Assembly: GCA_050050435.1 (NCBI GenBank)
Contig: JASFUE010000245.1
Coordinates: 1-5,019 of the forward strand
Origin: SG8-40 sp050050435
GTDB lineage: Bacteria > Pseudomonadota > Gammaproteobacteria > Burkholderiales > Eutrophovitaceae
Length of the DNA: 5,019 bases
Direction of reading: 5' to 3'
Positions 4,569-5,019 of this stretch are shown here, one piece after another. The translations under genes and the position numbers were made by a program. The notes under the pieces are model-generated. The model saw only the letters and a program-made list of their open reading frames with translations. It ran no database searches and was not told the origin of the DNA. Positions within the stretch are counted from its first letter, which is position 1. Every line of letters starts with the position of its first letter.

Positions 4569-5019
4569 CTACTGAATTGACAGGCTTGCGGATTTCTTTC
4601 CGTAGCGGGGATCCGGTTCGTGCATGTCGAATGCGTGCTGATAGTCACCCCAGAACACGATCGTCCATTTGCCGTCCACCATGTACAGGTCGTGAATGAT
4701 GTCGGTGCGATCCTGCCCGTCCTTGCCGTCGACGGCGGTCAGTTTTATGCGCCACAGGTTGTCGTTGAAGGAGTTGCCCAGCAGGGTGGTCTTCAGACCG
4801 CGCGGGCGCCAGTTCCGGGTTCTTGCGCAATATTCGATGAAAGTCGAGTTGTTGTTGGTGATCAGGTCCCTGATAAATTGCGGACTGAAGTTGGCCTGCG
4901 CCCGGGCATACTGCCCTTGCAGAATCAGGGTATAGGTCTCTTCCAGCACCTGCTGCGGGGTCTTGCCCAGAGAGTCCACGGGCGGTCCCTGGGTAATGCA
5001 CCCGGCAAGCGCCATGACT
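4569..5019 (-). CDS. Putative lipoprotein, NTF2-like fold suspected (N-terminus outside window)
   Basis: The frame is open to the right edge and ends with TAG at 4571-4569. Near the edge the peptide reads VMALAGC, which is the end of a lipoprotein signal peptide with lipobox L-A-G-C. The ATG at 5015 would leave only five residues before the cysteine, too few for a signal peptide, so the true start lies beyond 5019. The mature part is about 143 residues. It begins with a linker CITQGPPVDSLG, then a helix TPQQVLEETYTLILQGQYARAQANFSPQFIRDLI, and then strands ending DIIHDLYMVDGKWTIVFWGDYQ. A helix followed by strands ending in 'VDGKWTIVFW' resembles the NTF2-like/DUF4878 type of small lipoprotein, but I do not recognise the family with certainty. 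It is anchored in the envelope, probably facing the periplasm. The function is unknown. Confidence 0.8.
   Translation of the reverse strand, partial: VMALAGCITQGPPVDSLGKTPQQVLEETYTLILQGQYARAQANFSPQFIRDLITNNNSTFIEYCARTRNWRPRGLKTTLLGNSFNDNLWRIKLTAVDGKDGQDRTDIIHDLYMVDGKWTIVFWGDYQHAFDMHEPDPRYGKKSASLSIQ

Noticed and set aside
4254..4699. Two short plus-strand frames (85 and 73 residues) around the SGNH/lipoprotein gap
   Set aside because: The products are Arg/Ser-rich and match nothing; they partly overlap real minus-strand genes and have no convincing ribosome sites.

Overview
The window is about 58-60% GC by eye and reads as a compact bacterial chromosome segment, most likely from a gammaproteobacterium. 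That placement is an inference from recalled similarity of the DUF302, SGNH-hydrolase and LapA proteins to gammaproteobacterial families, and no search was run. I see no insertion sequence, phage gene, CRISPR array, rRNA or tRNA.

Layout. Two plus-strand genes lie at the left: the last 51 codons of an OsmC-family protein (1-157) and a complete DUF167/YggU protein (213-479). A 161-bp convergent gap with two hairpins follows. Four minus-strand genes come next, in transcription order (right to left): a transglutaminase-like protein (3070-2219), a LapA-type two-helix membrane protein (2112-1909), an exported DUF302 protein (1837-1385) and a DUF4136 lipoprotein (1171-641). A 310-bp divergent spacer separates the transglutaminase from a small plus-strand cupin (3381-3662). 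The cupin converges on a minus-strand SGNH/GDSL hydrolase (4362-3724). The right edge holds a minus-strand lipoprotein whose N-terminus lies outside the window (from the edge to 4569).

Five starts are chosen from the sequence rather than by taking the longest frame. DUF4136 and LapA use GTG starts behind good Shine-Dalgarno sequences. DUF302 and the cupin use internal ATGs behind strong Shine-Dalgarno sequences. The transglutaminase starts at ATG 3070 rather than an upstream TTG. Candidate sigma-70-type promoters are visible for LapA and DUF4136, with a weaker one for the SGNH hydrolase.

Function. The set looks like housekeeping and envelope genes: an exported DUF302 protein, two lipoproteins and a LapA membrane protein, plus small stress or metabolism enzymes (OsmC, cupin, esterase-like hydrolase). 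Nothing ties them into one pathway, and I found no convincing new system. The items most worth a second look are the tandem hairpins in front of the SGNH gene, the direct repeats in the DUF4136 leader, and the altered motif residues in the hydrolase and the cupin.
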